Notes: a model not told the origin generated them from the letters alone. A stretch of 20,853 nt of DNA from Salpingoeca rosetta (GCF_000188695.1 NW_004754926.1:395557-416409); one strand, 5' to 3'. Shown: positions 1 to 9,957, counted from the first letter of the stretch. Numbers and translations are program-made.

Positions 1-23
1 GACACGCGTGACACAGCGCTCAC

Positions 24-1169
24 CTTGCCGGCCATTTGGTTAACCACCCAGAAGATGGAGAAGTCGCGCGAGAAGGTCAGGTCGTCCATGGCGAGGAACT
101 GGCGTTTGGGAGTGGTGTGATGCAGTGGCACATGCGTGAGAAGACTGAGCACACGGGTAAATTGGCGCCACGAACAGCAAAGTCGGCACGGTAGGTACGC
201 ACGCGTATGCTTATCCGCCCCTACAACATACACACACGCACGCACGCGCACACACACCCACGCACACACACGCACGCACAAACGCGCGCACACGTACACA
301 CACCTTGCGGGCTGTTTCCGGATCGTGGACGCAGACGAGGAGGTGACGCATGGTCCAGTTGATAAAGCCGCCAAACTTGTCGCCCATGGCTGCGCGTCGC
401 GCGTAGAAGCCGAGGTAATCCTGCGGTGGTGGTGGTGGGATCAATGACGTGTGTCAGCGCAAGGATGGTGGCGACAAGCGGAATCAGTGGTTTGTGAATG
501 CATGCGCGCGCACATGATGTGCAAACGCTGTTACTGGGGCGAATCACCCCACAAGAACGATCTGATATACATATATACACACACACCCACACGCAACAGA
601 CGCACACACACGCACACACACAAGCTCACACACACACGCTCGCTCACCCTTGATTGCTCGATGAGATCACCGACAGGTGGGATCCACATCATAAACGGCA
701 AGCGTTGGTTGAGTCTGGACGGCACATAAAGGCATGTGCAATGCATGTGCGGGAGGGGACAAATCAAGAATCAACGTGAGGTTCGGAGATCAAAAGTGAA
801 AAGACACGCAAGCAGCTGCAGTAAGGGACAAATTGTCACACACACACACACACATACACACACACACTCGCGCGAACATCATAATCACCACAGCACACCA
901 CAGCACAGCACATGAGCGCACTTTGTGTTGCGAACTTGGAAGGCCTTGATCCAGAGGTTGGGCCGCGGTGCAATGTAGATGAGGGCGAGCACAATGTAGG
1001 CGAGGAAGGCCACGACAGTGTAGTAGGTGGCGCTCAAGGCGGTGTTCCACACGCCGGACGCGGTCATGCCCATCATCATGCCTCCCAGCAAAGTTTGATC
1101 GGCGGCCATGCCGGCGTCGCAGGCTGCTGCGGAGGCCACGCAAGTGTCGCTGACGTTGTGATCCATCAT
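24..1169 (-). CDS. Cytochrome P450-like protein, N-terminal part (gene continues beyond left edge)
   Basis: Four minus-strand exons join in frame: 922..1169, 648..714, 304..420 and 24..98, with donors gtgcgc, gtgagc, gtgtgt and gtgagc. They give 169 residues; the rest lies off the left edge. The start is one of two adjacent ATGs (1169 or 1166). Residues 47-67 form one hydrophobic helix, followed by a basic/proline stretch (IAPRPNLW), as in ER-anchored P450s. Exon 2 carries LPFMMWIPPVGDLIEQS, which fits the proline-rich hinge and the 'P-x-IG-x' segment. Exon 3 carries MGDKFGG...LLVCVHDPETARK, matching the 'yGdvf...vvv.dPe.ar' beta-1 region. The haem Cys loop, ExxR and I-helix are not in the window, so the P450 call rests only on the N-terminal pattern. 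The spacing is compatible with the CYP61/CYP710 sterol C22-desaturase group, but I would not assign a family. It is divergent from RABL2. Confidence 0.6.
99..303 (-). repeat. Intron of the P450-like gene with CA-rich microsatellite
   Basis: This intron lies between exons 304..420 and 24..98. It holds a degenerate (CA)n stretch at about 225-303, which is (GT)n in the sense direction. The array touches the splice donor, so the donor is the first GT of the repeat. The other introns of this gene have CA-rich tracts at about 571-640 and 838-872. Confidence 0.8.
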
Positions 1170-2430
1170 CGTGCGGATGTGTGTGTGTGTGTGTGGTGGC
1201 TGTTGAATGCGAAAAGGTGCGTTGGCACTTGCGCCAAGTCAGCAAGAGGGAGATATCTCTCAAGCAGAGACGAAAGAACAACAAGCGGTGGTGCGTGCGG
1301 CTGCTTCGATTGCTGCTGCTGCGTGGCTGTAGTTTAGGCTGCTATGCGTTGCTGTCGCTGCGGGGCAAGCAACGAAGAGAGAGTGTGTGTGTTAAGGGGG
1401 GGGACGAAGCAAACCAAAACAATGCGTTTGTGTGGAGCTGATGTTGGGTGTGGAGGAGAGTCAGGGGGGGGGAGGAAAGGCGGGTGCGGTGTTGCGTGGA
1501 GCAAGCAAGCACACACAACAGGAGAGGAAGGAAGGAAGGGGAGGAGACAAAGGCAGCAACGCCACACGAGGAAGAGAAAAGGCGCAGCGGCACTGACAGC
1601 GTGCGCGTGTGCGCGTGGTGTTGTGGGGAGGGGGGCAAACACAAGAAGCGAGAGAGAGGACAACGTGGGTTTAGCAATTTGCTGGAGCAGTCTCCTCCAC
1701 TTTTTTTTTTTGTCGGGGAGATGTTGCGAAGGTCCCGCATGCCCTGATTCATGAATATCTTCATCAGGAAATCGATGCTGCTGGAGGATTCGGGCACATG
1801 ACTCGCCCGACGTCATAGAACCAGGCCGCAACTCTCATTCTAACACAATTGTATTTTGACTGAACTCAGTTTTGAGAATCGGGTTGAACGAAACGGACGA
1901 ACGCGAGACGAGGAGTTGAAAAAGCACAAGCAAGAAGCAAGCAAGCAAACTTGTGTGACTGCTGTGCTGTGGTTGGTTGAGAAGGTGAGCGAGGCGTGCG
2001 TTGTGCGTGGGGCGGGATGACGTTGATGATGATGATGTGAACAACGACGACGATGCCGACGATGATGGTGCTTGGTTTGTGCTCGTGTGTGCTTCCGTGT
2101 GTGTGCATGTGCTGTGAGTTTGTTTGTCAGGGGAGGAGAGAGAAAAAAAGAACGAGAGAGACAGAGACAGAGACAGAGACAGAGAGAGACAGAGACAGAG
2201 ACAGAGACAGAGGCAGAGACAGAGAGAGAAAGAGATAGTCAACCACTCACACGCACATGCACACACACACATATGCACACACACACTGACACCGTGCAAC
2301 GTGAAACTCGTGATGTTGCACGCTTGTTTTCTCCCAACCAGCTCATCTCCATCTCCATCCCTTGTTATCACGCCCCAAAGGAACCCAGGGTCCACACAAA
2401 CAACAACACACAAGGATACAGCGGTCAACC
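1170..2430. other. Divergent intergenic region between the P450-like gene and RABL2
   Basis: This 1.26 kb separates two divergently transcribed genes, so both promoters should lie here. I see no convincing coding exon or TATA box. It contains a purine-rich stretch (about 1370-1560), a T11 tract at 1710-1720, a less repetitive island at about 1720-1880, and a (GAGACA)n array at 2154-2236. Open frames through it are compositional. Confidence 0.6.
2154..2236. repeat. (GAGACA)n microsatellite upstream of RABL2
   Basis: Tandem GAGACA hexamers are interrupted by GAGA pairs. The array lies about 200 bp upstream of the RABL2 ATG, in its promoter or 5' UTR. A similar GAGACA tract recurs in TRMT44 intron 4 at about 7053-7088. 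Confidence 0.9.
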
Positions 2431-2541
2431 ATGGCTGACGACGTGGCAAAGCTGGCTGAAACCAGCGGGACGGGCGAAAACACAGTCAAGGTCATCTGCC
2501 TTGGAGACAGCGCCGTCGGCAAATCAAAGTGCGTCTCCTGT

Positions 2542-2591
<50 letters not shown>

Positions 2592-2657
2592 GCGCATGTG
2601 TGTGTGTGCGTGTGCACGTGTGTGTGTGTGCGCGTGTGTGTGTGTGTGCGTGCGTGC

Positions 2658-2706
<49 letters not shown>

Positions 2707-4297
2707 TGGACGTGCGCGTGTGCATACCGTGATCCTTCCTTTCGTGCTCGTGTACGTGCCGTGATCCTTGTTGCGTGTACTTGTCCACAACGCGCTCGTC
2801 ACTCAGCTGACATGCCATCAACCCATTGTATCGCCCAACCCCTAGGCTGGTTGAGCGGTTTCTCATGGACGACTACAAACCCCACCAGCTCTCCACATAT
2901 GCCCTCACCTTGTTCAAGCACACGGCGACAGTCGGAGACAAGGAGGTTGTCGTTGGTAAGTTGTACACAATCTGCACTTGGCATACAGTTGCGCATGCAC
3001 ATATGCTTGTGCTTCCTTCCAGTGTCAACTTCCCGTGACCTCTTTGGTTGGTCGTGCACACACATGTACGCACAGATGCACTGCACTTGCAACAGAAATA
3101 CAACACAAACAGACATGCAACACACTCGCAACACACACACACACACACAGACATGCAACACACACACACACTTGCGCACACACAACACATGGGCACGCAT
3201 CACCACTCACCTGCGTGTATGTGTGGAATCGAACAGACTTTTGGGACACAGCTGGACAGGAACGCTTCAGTAGCATGCACCCGTCATACTATCACGAAGC
3301 ACACTCGTGCATCCTGGTGCGTAGCTGCATGCCACCACCCTACCTCCTGCCTCGCTCCCCTGATCGTTGTTGCACCCTTACCGCGTGCTTGCTTGCCTTG
3401 CCACCACATGCAGCACTCACACATCGTACACGTCGTCATACCTGCGTGCTTCCATGTCAGGTGTTTGATATCACTCGAAAAGTCACATACAAAAACCTGC
3501 AAACGTGGTACAAGGTGCGTCTGCAGCCCTTCATGTGTGTGGATCTGCTTGTGTGCATGTGTGTGTGTGTGCATGTGTGTGTGTGTGTGTGCCGAGTGTG
3601 AACGCCTCGCTTACATGTGCGTGTGTGCAGGAGCTGCGCAAGTACCGCCCGAAGATCCCTGTCATCTGCGTTGCCAACAAGATTGACATTGACTACTCCG
3701 TGACACAAAAGTCGTTTGGATTCCCAAAGAAGCACGGCCTCCCCTTCCACTTTGTCTCAGCTTCAGACGGCACCAACGTCGTCAAGGTGTGTGTGTGTGT
3801 GTGTCTGTGTCTGTGTGTGTGTCTGTGTCTGTGTGTCTGTGTGTGTGTCTGTGTACTGTGTGTGTGGCGAGGCGGAATGCGAGTGCCGCGTGTCAACACC
3901 AATACACACATCTGCATCGTCTTCCCTGCCCCACCTCACCGCGCTTGTGCTCCTGTGTGTTCAGGTGTTCAACGAGGCAATTGAGAGCGCTGTGCAGTAT
4001 AAGGAGCACTCGGACGATTTCGTCGACCAGGTCATGCAGCTCCTGCACGAGGTCAGTCCCTCCCCCTGCGGTGTGTGTGTGTCTGTGTGTGTGTGTGTGT
4101 GTGTGTTCGTTTTCTGTCTGCCTCTCTGTCGCTTGCGTCTCTGCGTCTCTCTCTGTCCATCTGTCTCTCCCGTCCCTTTGCGTTCCTCTCTATCCCTCTG
4201 CCTCCTCCTTCTCACACTCCTCCCGCCACATGTGTACACGCGCGCGCGGCTGCAGGACAAGTTCGCGGGCGACGACGATGATGGAGATGCAAACTAG
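2431..4297 (+). CDS. RABL2: RABL2 small GTPase (Rab-like protein 2), complete, seven exons
   Basis: Exons are 2431..2528, 2846..2955, 3237..3316, 3461..3514, 3631..3786, 3965..4051 and 4256..4297. All join in frame with GT-AG introns to give 208 residues. The ATG has a good context (A at -3, G at +4). G-motifs are intact: P-loop GDSAVGKS (25-32), [11 protein letters not shown] (70-80), NKID (130-133) and VSASDGTN (156-163). [15 protein letters not shown] in the switch/interswitch region, RKVTY, and TQKSF after NKID are signatures of RABL2 rather than general Rabs. There is no C-terminal prenylation cysteine; the tail is acidic (DDDDGDAN), as expected for RABL2. In animals RABL2 is recruited to the ciliary base through CEP19 and lets IFT-B trains enter the cilium, so this organism should build a cilium or flagellum. 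Orthology is strong; the exact function here is inferred. Confidence 0.95.
2540..2705. repeat. GT-rich microsatellite in RABL2 intron 1
   Basis: About 165 bp of (GT)n with GC interruptions fill most of the first half of intron 1 (2529-2845), starting shortly after the gtgcgt donor. Confidence 0.95.
3115..3189. repeat. CA-rich microsatellite in RABL2 intron 2
   Basis: (CA)n tracts contain two copies of an ACATGCAACACAC-type unit. They are complementary in sense orientation to the (GT)n of intron 1, so exon 2 (2846-2955) lies between complementary repeats. Confidence 0.9.
3787..3868. repeat. GT/CTGT repeat beginning at the RABL2 exon 5 donor
   Basis: The repeat starts directly at the exon boundary (AAG then gtgtgtgtgt), so the donor is part of the array. 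Further GT tracts lie in intron 4 (about 3550-3593) and intron 6 (4071-4108). Intron 6 then continues as a pyrimidine-rich stretch up to its acceptor at 4255. Confidence 0.9.
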
Positions 4298-4586
4298 AGC
4301 AGCGAGGAGATGAGGCCAACACAAGGAGGGCATCCGACACGTGTGCATGTGAGAGAGAGAGAGTGTGTGTGTGTGTGTGAGAGAGAGCGTATGTGAGTGT
4401 GTGTGTGACAAGAGAAGAGAGCGAGCGCAGAAACCTTTCAGAGGGCGACTGGAGTGGAGGTGACGTTGCTTGCATGCACGATGTCGTGATTGTGTCGACT
4501 CAGAGAACATGTAAAACAGTTATCACACAACCAAGCCAAACACGTGCACCCCATCCAACCACGAGAACACACAAGCGAGCGAGACA
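4298..4586. other. Short gap between RABL2 stop and TRMT44 start
   Basis: These 289 bp must hold the RABL2 3' end and the TRMT44 promoter and 5' UTR. I see a GA/GT tract at about 4349-4408 and no AATAAA. The tight same-strand spacing suggests compact gene packing; I do not claim co-transcription. Confidence 0.6.
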
Positions 4587-5353
4587 ATGTGGCAACCTGT
4601 GACCTCACTGTCGTGTGGCCCGAAGGAAGGCTTTGCGCGTGCCTGCGGCGTGTTCACGGAGCAGCTGCACGTGGTGAACCGAAGGCTGATCGCATGCGAG
4701 CGCACAGCTAGCCATGCCGGGCTGAGTGTGGCGGATGCACTGCACACGCTGCTCAACCACTGGCGCAGCGCTCGCATCACTGGCGCGGATGATGGCAGTG
4801 AAGATGCCGGCCACCACCGTGGCAGTGAGGAGGAGGCGGACGAGGGCGCAGCGCACGCACCGAAGCGCGCTCACCTGGCGTCGTCGGCTGATCGGGCTGA
4901 TGGTGCTCTCGCAGGTGTTGAGCCGCATCTTCCCCGTGATATCCTGGCAAGTGCAGCTGCAACATCGTCATCCAGCGGCCCGCTGGTTCATATCACCGTG
5001 CGTCGTCTCATCTCGCGCATGCCCCAGGCCTTTCCCCACGCCCTCGACGCTGTTGTCACCACCGATGACGGCTGCACCATCACCGTTATCCCTATCACCG
5101 CCTTTTCCTCCTACACGTGAGTAGCCGGTGCGTGTGTGTATGTGGATGTGGATGTGGATGTGGATGTGTCTGTGGATGTGGATGTGTCTGTGTCTGTGTT
5201 TGTGCGTGTATGCCTGTGTCTGTGCGTGTGTGTGTTTCTGTGTGTGTCTGTGTATGTGTCTGTGTATGTGTCTGTGTATGTGTGCGTGTGTGTCTATCTA
5301 TCTATCTATCTCTGTCTCTGTCTCTCTACCTATCTGTCTCTCTGTCTCTCTCG

Positions 5354-5405
<52 letters not shown>

Positions 5406-5501
5406 AAGGAAGCCGAACAGAGCTGTTACTCTTGTGTACACCTGCCTCCCCCCCCCCGGTACCTGACTTCGTTCTGCTGCTTCTATGCTTACGTGACCCC
5501 G

Positions 5502-5548
<47 letters not shown>

Positions 5549-5776
5549 GCCCGCGTTAACTAACGGACTCATGTGGGTCAAGCGTACTAGATGAAAGACC
5601 CGAACTGAGAAGGGAGGGCGACCGCGGTGTCACCATAGTGGTACCCTTTACTCTCGCTCTGGTAATTAGGTACTCTAAGTAAGCTTTAGCTCTTCTGAAA
5701 GTCTGGGTTCGTCCCAAAATCTACGCACCACTTGGGCCCAGTTTAATCCTAGGATCCAGGATCAGTGTATTGCCGC

Positions 5777-5846
<70 letters not shown>

Positions 5847-6302
5847 ACGCGCATGCGCTGGCTGCTGGTGTCAGGCCGTGCTATCGCCTGTCGTGGCGTG
5901 GGGATGACGATCAAACAGCCGACAGTTCCGGTGCCGCCACCATGACCCTGTCGTGCTGGGTCGATCCCAACACGGGCCTGCCTGTGGATCCGTTTGCGCA
6001 ACCCACGCCTACCGCCGACGCCAGCGACTCCAGCACCAACGCTAGCGACACCACCAGCAAGGGCGAGGATACAGCCGACATGGCGGCGTCCTGGCCAACA
6101 GTGCGGTGGCTGCGCGACCGACTGCTGCCAAAGGTGGTAGAGTGGAGCATATCCAGTGGCGAGGGCCCGCTCGCAAAGTGGCGCGCATCTGAGGACACGC
6201 GGCCGTTCACCCTCACCCAGTACGCAGACAAGTACCAGGACCTCAAGGCCAAGTACGCCGAAACCCTCGTCAAGGTGGAGATCCACGGTCCGGGGAGGGC
6301 AG

Positions 6303-6400
<98 letters not shown>

Positions 6401-6768
6401 GTGTGTGGGAGGTGTGTGGGAGGTGTGTGGTGTTTGTTACGTGTGTCTACGTCAGGTGACTGCTCGCTCATCGGCCATCTCATGCGCATACACGTCCACA
6501 CACGTGCACAAACACTGCAGGAGTGGCCCGAGAGCACCGACCCCCAGAAGTTTGTGTTTGAGGAGCTGGGCATCGCCGCATATCTGTGCTTGCTTTTCGA
6601 GCACACCCCATCACCACAATCCTCATCCTTATCCTCATCCTCATCCTCATCCTCACCACCATCCTCATCCTCATCGTCGCCGTCGTCGTCGTTGTTCCCG
6701 CTCAAGTTTGCTGACCTTGGCTGCGGTAACGGCCTCCTCACCTATGTCCTCAATCAGGAAGGATACAA

Positions 6769-6853
<85 letters not shown>

Positions 6854-7551
6854 CCCTCCCCTGCCCCTCGTGCATGTTCGCCGCTGCTTGCTGGAGAGGA
6901 GCACTTGAAATCACACGGCCCACGCCCGTCACGCCCACCCTCCATGCAGGGATTGGCATTGACCTGCGTCGCCGCCGCATCTGGGACTGGTATCGCCCAA
7001 AGCCAGAGCTCATCGAGGCTCCCGTCAACCCGCAGTGCGTACACACACACAAAGAGAGAGAGACAGAGACAGAGACAGAGACAGAGACTTTCATAAGCAG
7101 AGACAGAGAGAGCAAGCACTCACTCACTCACTCAATCAATCAATCAATCAATCACTCACTCACTCACTCACTCACTCAAACACACACACTCTCTCTCACT
7201 CACTCACTCACACACACTAAAAACCACGCGTTCACTGCCTGCGTCAGGCTGGGCTGCACATTCCCGCAGTGCGAATGGCTGATTGGCAATCACAGCGACG
7301 AGCTCACGCCCTGGCTCCCCATCATGGCCACGCTTGCGTCGCCGCACCAGCGCATGTGGGTGCTGCCCTGCTGTCCTTTTGAGCTAAACGCAATTAAGCA
7401 CACCGCGGCGCCCGGCACCGCCAGTCAATATGACTCCTATCTTGCGTATGTGCGCGGTCTCGTTGAGACGCTCGGCTTTGACGTCACAACGGATGTTCTT
7501 CGCATCCCATCAACAAAGCGCGTCTGCTTGGTGAGTGTGTATGTGTGCGTG

Positions 7552-7612
<61 letters not shown>

Positions 7613-8016
7613 GTGTATGTTAACGTAATTCAAACCCGCACTGTCTGCATGTACACATGTGATCTTGCTCGCCCTCGCTCTCCACCTCACCTCTTTCTTC
7701 TCTCTGCCACACTTCGCCCATTGCTTTCCACAGATTGGATCACGCGCAGCTGATATCGATGACAGCACTCACGTAAGCCCAGCACATGCATCAGTACACA
7801 CACACGCACATACATATATACATACACACACGCACTCCCACGTCCATGCAACTCGATGGTTTGGCCATCATATTGACGACTCTCGTGTACCAATTGCCAA
7901 TTGCCAAATGCACGACAGTACCGGCACCGCAACGCTGCCGTCGATCTTCTCATGGACCACAGGCAGTTCACTCCCCGACCAAAGTAATGCAACATGGGTG
8001 TATGTGCATGCGTGTG

Positions 8017-8088
<72 letters not shown>

Positions 8089-9535
8089 CATCTTTCACAT
8101 GCCATGCTCGTGTTGTGTTCGTGAGTGTTGCATCACACGGGAATCGTCAGGTCGAGGTTGGTGTCAACACCACTTGCCTCACCAAACACACACACACACA
8201 CCTGCTCTCCCTCTGCACACCGCCATCCACAGAAAACAAGTGACCCGCAACTGCACGAAGCTCCCGCGCCCGTTCCTCCACGAGTGTGTGCTGTTGGTTG
8301 TGCAGCGTCTCATTGGCAGCGGCAACGGTGGTGACATCCGTGGTGGTGATGATGGTGCCGGCGGTCGCGAGTGCTTGGACGGCACCTGGCGGCGTGGTGG
8401 TGAGTTGCACACACACACACACACACACACACACAATGTGTACATGAACGCTTTTCTGTGCTGTAACACCGCATGCGTGCGGCCATACGAGATCGTGCCA
8501 TACAACACATCCCTCGCACACATGTGCCACCAGTCGCTGATCGCAGTTCATCGTTTTCGTTTTGTTCTGTGTTTGAAAATGCCAGGCGAACTGCACCTGA
8601 AAGATGTTGCGTCATTGCTTGGGCGTGAACGCCTTAAGCGTCTCAAGTCCGAGTGCGGCGGTGTTAAGACCCTTCTCAAGAACCACCACCAAGTGTTCAT
8701 AGGTGTGTGTTCTTCAGCTCTGCTGCCAAAACCACGCGCCATCTCAAGCCGTTATGCTATACCTTGCAGCTGTGTTACGTCTTGCCTCCCCTTTGTGTCT
8801 TGCTCCTGTGTACCGCGATCCTACTTTGCCAACGCTCACTCACTCACTCACTCATCCCTCACGCTTTCACATCCGTTCATCATGCATGACGACGACGACG
8901 ACGACCACCACCACCACCACCACTTGCACCATCGTGCATCAGTGGTGGGTGGGACGGTGCGCATTCGAGATTGGACGGCCCCGGATGAGAAACCGCCGCG
9001 CGTCTGCAAAACCCGCATGTGCTGGTTCTTTGAACACCACCCAGGTGCACATAACACACGCGCACACGCACACATACATACATACATACATACATACATA
9101 CATACATACATACATACATACATACATACATGCATACATACATACATACATACATACATACATACATACACACACACATACATACATACACACATACACA
9201 CATACACACACACATACATACACACACATACATACATACACACATACACACATACATACATACATACATACATACATACATACATACATACATACATACA
9301 TACATACATACATACATACATACATACATGCATACATACATACACAAAGAGACACAATGCTCCCTTCCTCAACCCCGTTGCCCTGTTGCACATGTGTGCT
9401 TGCATGCGTTGTGGACTTTATGGTGCAGATGGCTGTCCCCGACCGGCGGAGAAATGCCCATTCAAGCACGGCGACACCGACACCAAAGACAACTACACCG
9501 CCACCCACGCCACCACCGCTGCCACTGCGCAATAG
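4587..9535 (+). CDS. TRMT44: TRMT44-like tRNA(Ser) uridine-44 2'-O-methyltransferase with C-terminal CCCH zinc finger, complete, eleven exons
   Basis: Exons: 4587..5116, 5875..6274, 6521..6770, 6950..7034, 7248..7530, 7734..7772, 7919..7983, 8233..8399, 8586..8702, 8943..9044 and 9429..9535. All phases match and give 714 residues, close to the animal protein. The enzyme would use S-adenosylmethionine to methylate the ribose of U44 in tRNA-Ser. Evidence: WPESTDPQKFVFEELGIAAYL (about 312-332); SAM site KFADLGCGNGLL (372-383); GIGIDLRRRRIWDWY; WLIGNHSDELTPW (432-444), a TRM44 signature; VLPCCPFE; LRIPSTKRVCL (506-516); LKSECGGVKTLLKNHHQVF; IRDW; and a finger with Cys672, Cys682, Cys689 and His693. 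The first about 200 residues are poorly conserved. A serine-rich stretch (about 340-369) sits just before the SAM site. Least certain are the exon 2 donor (AAG|gtggag chosen; CGT|gtgtgt downstream is also in frame) and the junctions around exons 6-8. Confidence 0.93.
5117..5545. repeat. Compound microsatellites in the first half of TRMT44 intron 1
   Basis: In order: (GTGGAT)n and GT-rich sequence from about 5135 to 5290, pyrimidine tetranucleotides (TCTA/TCTG) about 5291-5356, (GT)n at 5357-5392, GAGA, a C10 run at 5448-5457, and (CA)n at 5505-5545. The intron starts with a consensus gtgagt donor. Confidence 0.9.
5546..5780. other. Non-repetitive island of different composition inside TRMT44 intron 1
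   Basis: About 235 bp of complex sequence without dinucleotide repeats lies between two (CA)n arrays. I find no open frame, tRNA fold or transposon end that I can support. It holds a short inverted repeat (ACCA-TAG-TGGT, near 5631). It may be an inserted element remnant, a foreign or chimeric segment, or unremarkable intron sequence. Confidence 0.6.
5781..5843. repeat. (CA)31 array just upstream of TRMT44 exon 2
   Basis: A pure 63-bp dinucleotide array ends 31 bp before exon 2. With the (GT)45 array after exon 2 it forms a complementary pair flanking one 400-bp exon. Confidence 0.97.
6306..6396. repeat. (GT)45 array in TRMT44 intron 2
   Basis: A pure 91-bp GT array begins 31 bp after the exon 2 donor and is followed by a short (GGTGTGTGGGA)n repeat at about 6400-6430. 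Confidence 0.97.
6603..6702 (+). repeat. (TCCTCA)n coding repeat in TRMT44
   Basis: In-frame TCCTCA hexamers encode a serine-rich run of about 30 residues between the conserved YLCLLFEH helix and the SAM-binding motif. Frame is preserved through the repeat. Confidence 0.9.
6771..6852. repeat. (GT)41 array starting at the TRMT44 exon 3 donor
   Basis: A pure 82-bp array whose first GT is itself the splice donor (AAAG|GTGTGT). The exon boundary is fixed by the conserved protein EGYKG-IGID across the junction. Confidence 0.97.
7053..7218. repeat. GAGACA and CACT/CAAT tetranucleotide repeats in TRMT44 intron 4
   Basis: A (GAGACA)n tract is followed by (ACTC)n, (AATC)n and again (ACTC)n up to about 30 bp before the acceptor at 7247. 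The same ACTC motif is expanded in the peroxiredoxin gene intron 2. Confidence 0.9.
7554..7608. repeat. (GT)n array in TRMT44 intron 5
   Basis: A GT array follows the gtgagt donor at 7531 and ends before a pyrimidine-rich acceptor region (about 7675-7733). Confidence 0.95.
8012..8087. repeat. (GT)n array in TRMT44 intron 7
   Basis: This GT array lies downstream of exon 7. A shorter (CA)n at 8408-8434 follows exon 8 in the opposite sense, so exon 8 is also flanked by complementary tracts. Confidence 0.95.
9073..9345. repeat. (CATA)n tetranucleotide array in TRMT44 intron 10
   Basis: About 270 bp of near-perfect CATA units carry a few CACA or GCAT interruptions, the longest tetranucleotide array in the window. 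It sits in the intron that splits the zinc finger between His-Pro and Asp-Gly-Cys. Confidence 0.97.
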
Positions 9536-9957
9536 CATCTGCTCTGTGGCTAGTGAGAATGGCGTGTTGGCGTGTTGGCGTGAACACACATTCAACACAC
9601 ATTAAACACACACACACACACATTGAATGTAATGTAACACGGAATGAAAGTAGAAGAAGCAACACCGGGAAACATACACGCCAAACGCAACAACAGCGCA
9701 ACAATCTCGGATCTATCACGGGCTTCACGTAAGTCAAGCAGGGAATACGCATAACACAGCAACAAGCACGAACTAAACCTACGTCGGTGAACATCTCTTG
9801 ATCACTCGACCTCTCAATCTTTCCACATGCGCGGTGCTAACACGACGAATATGGCAACGAACACGATCATGAGCCAGCAAGGCCTCAACCCTCTCCACCA
9901 AACACGCAGCCATCCACCCATCCACCCATCCAGCCATGCAGTCGTCTTCTGGCCACG
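9536..9957. other. Convergent intergenic region after TRMT44
   Basis: Two genes converge on this 422-bp stretch. An ATTAAA hexamer at 9601-9606, 66 bp after the TRMT44 stop, could act as a variant poly(A) signal. A short (CA)n follows it. I see no gene. Confidence 0.5.

Noticed and set aside
5690..5740. A T-loop-like GGTTCGTCCC near CTACGCACCA, suggesting a tRNA
   Set aside because: The loop would have the wrong size and no D arm, anticodon arm or matching acceptor stem can be drawn.
8153..8187. An extra TRMT44 exon between exons 7 and 8
   Set aside because: An acceptor-like site and open frame exist, but exon 7 joins directly to 8233 in phase and matches the animal protein spacing without it.
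7994..9535. A 513-codon continuous plus-strand frame that could be read as one exon
   Set aside because: It runs through (GT)n, (CA)n and (CATA)n arrays. Conserved TRMT44 segments in it are bounded by GT-AG sites whose phases fit, so the arrays are introns.
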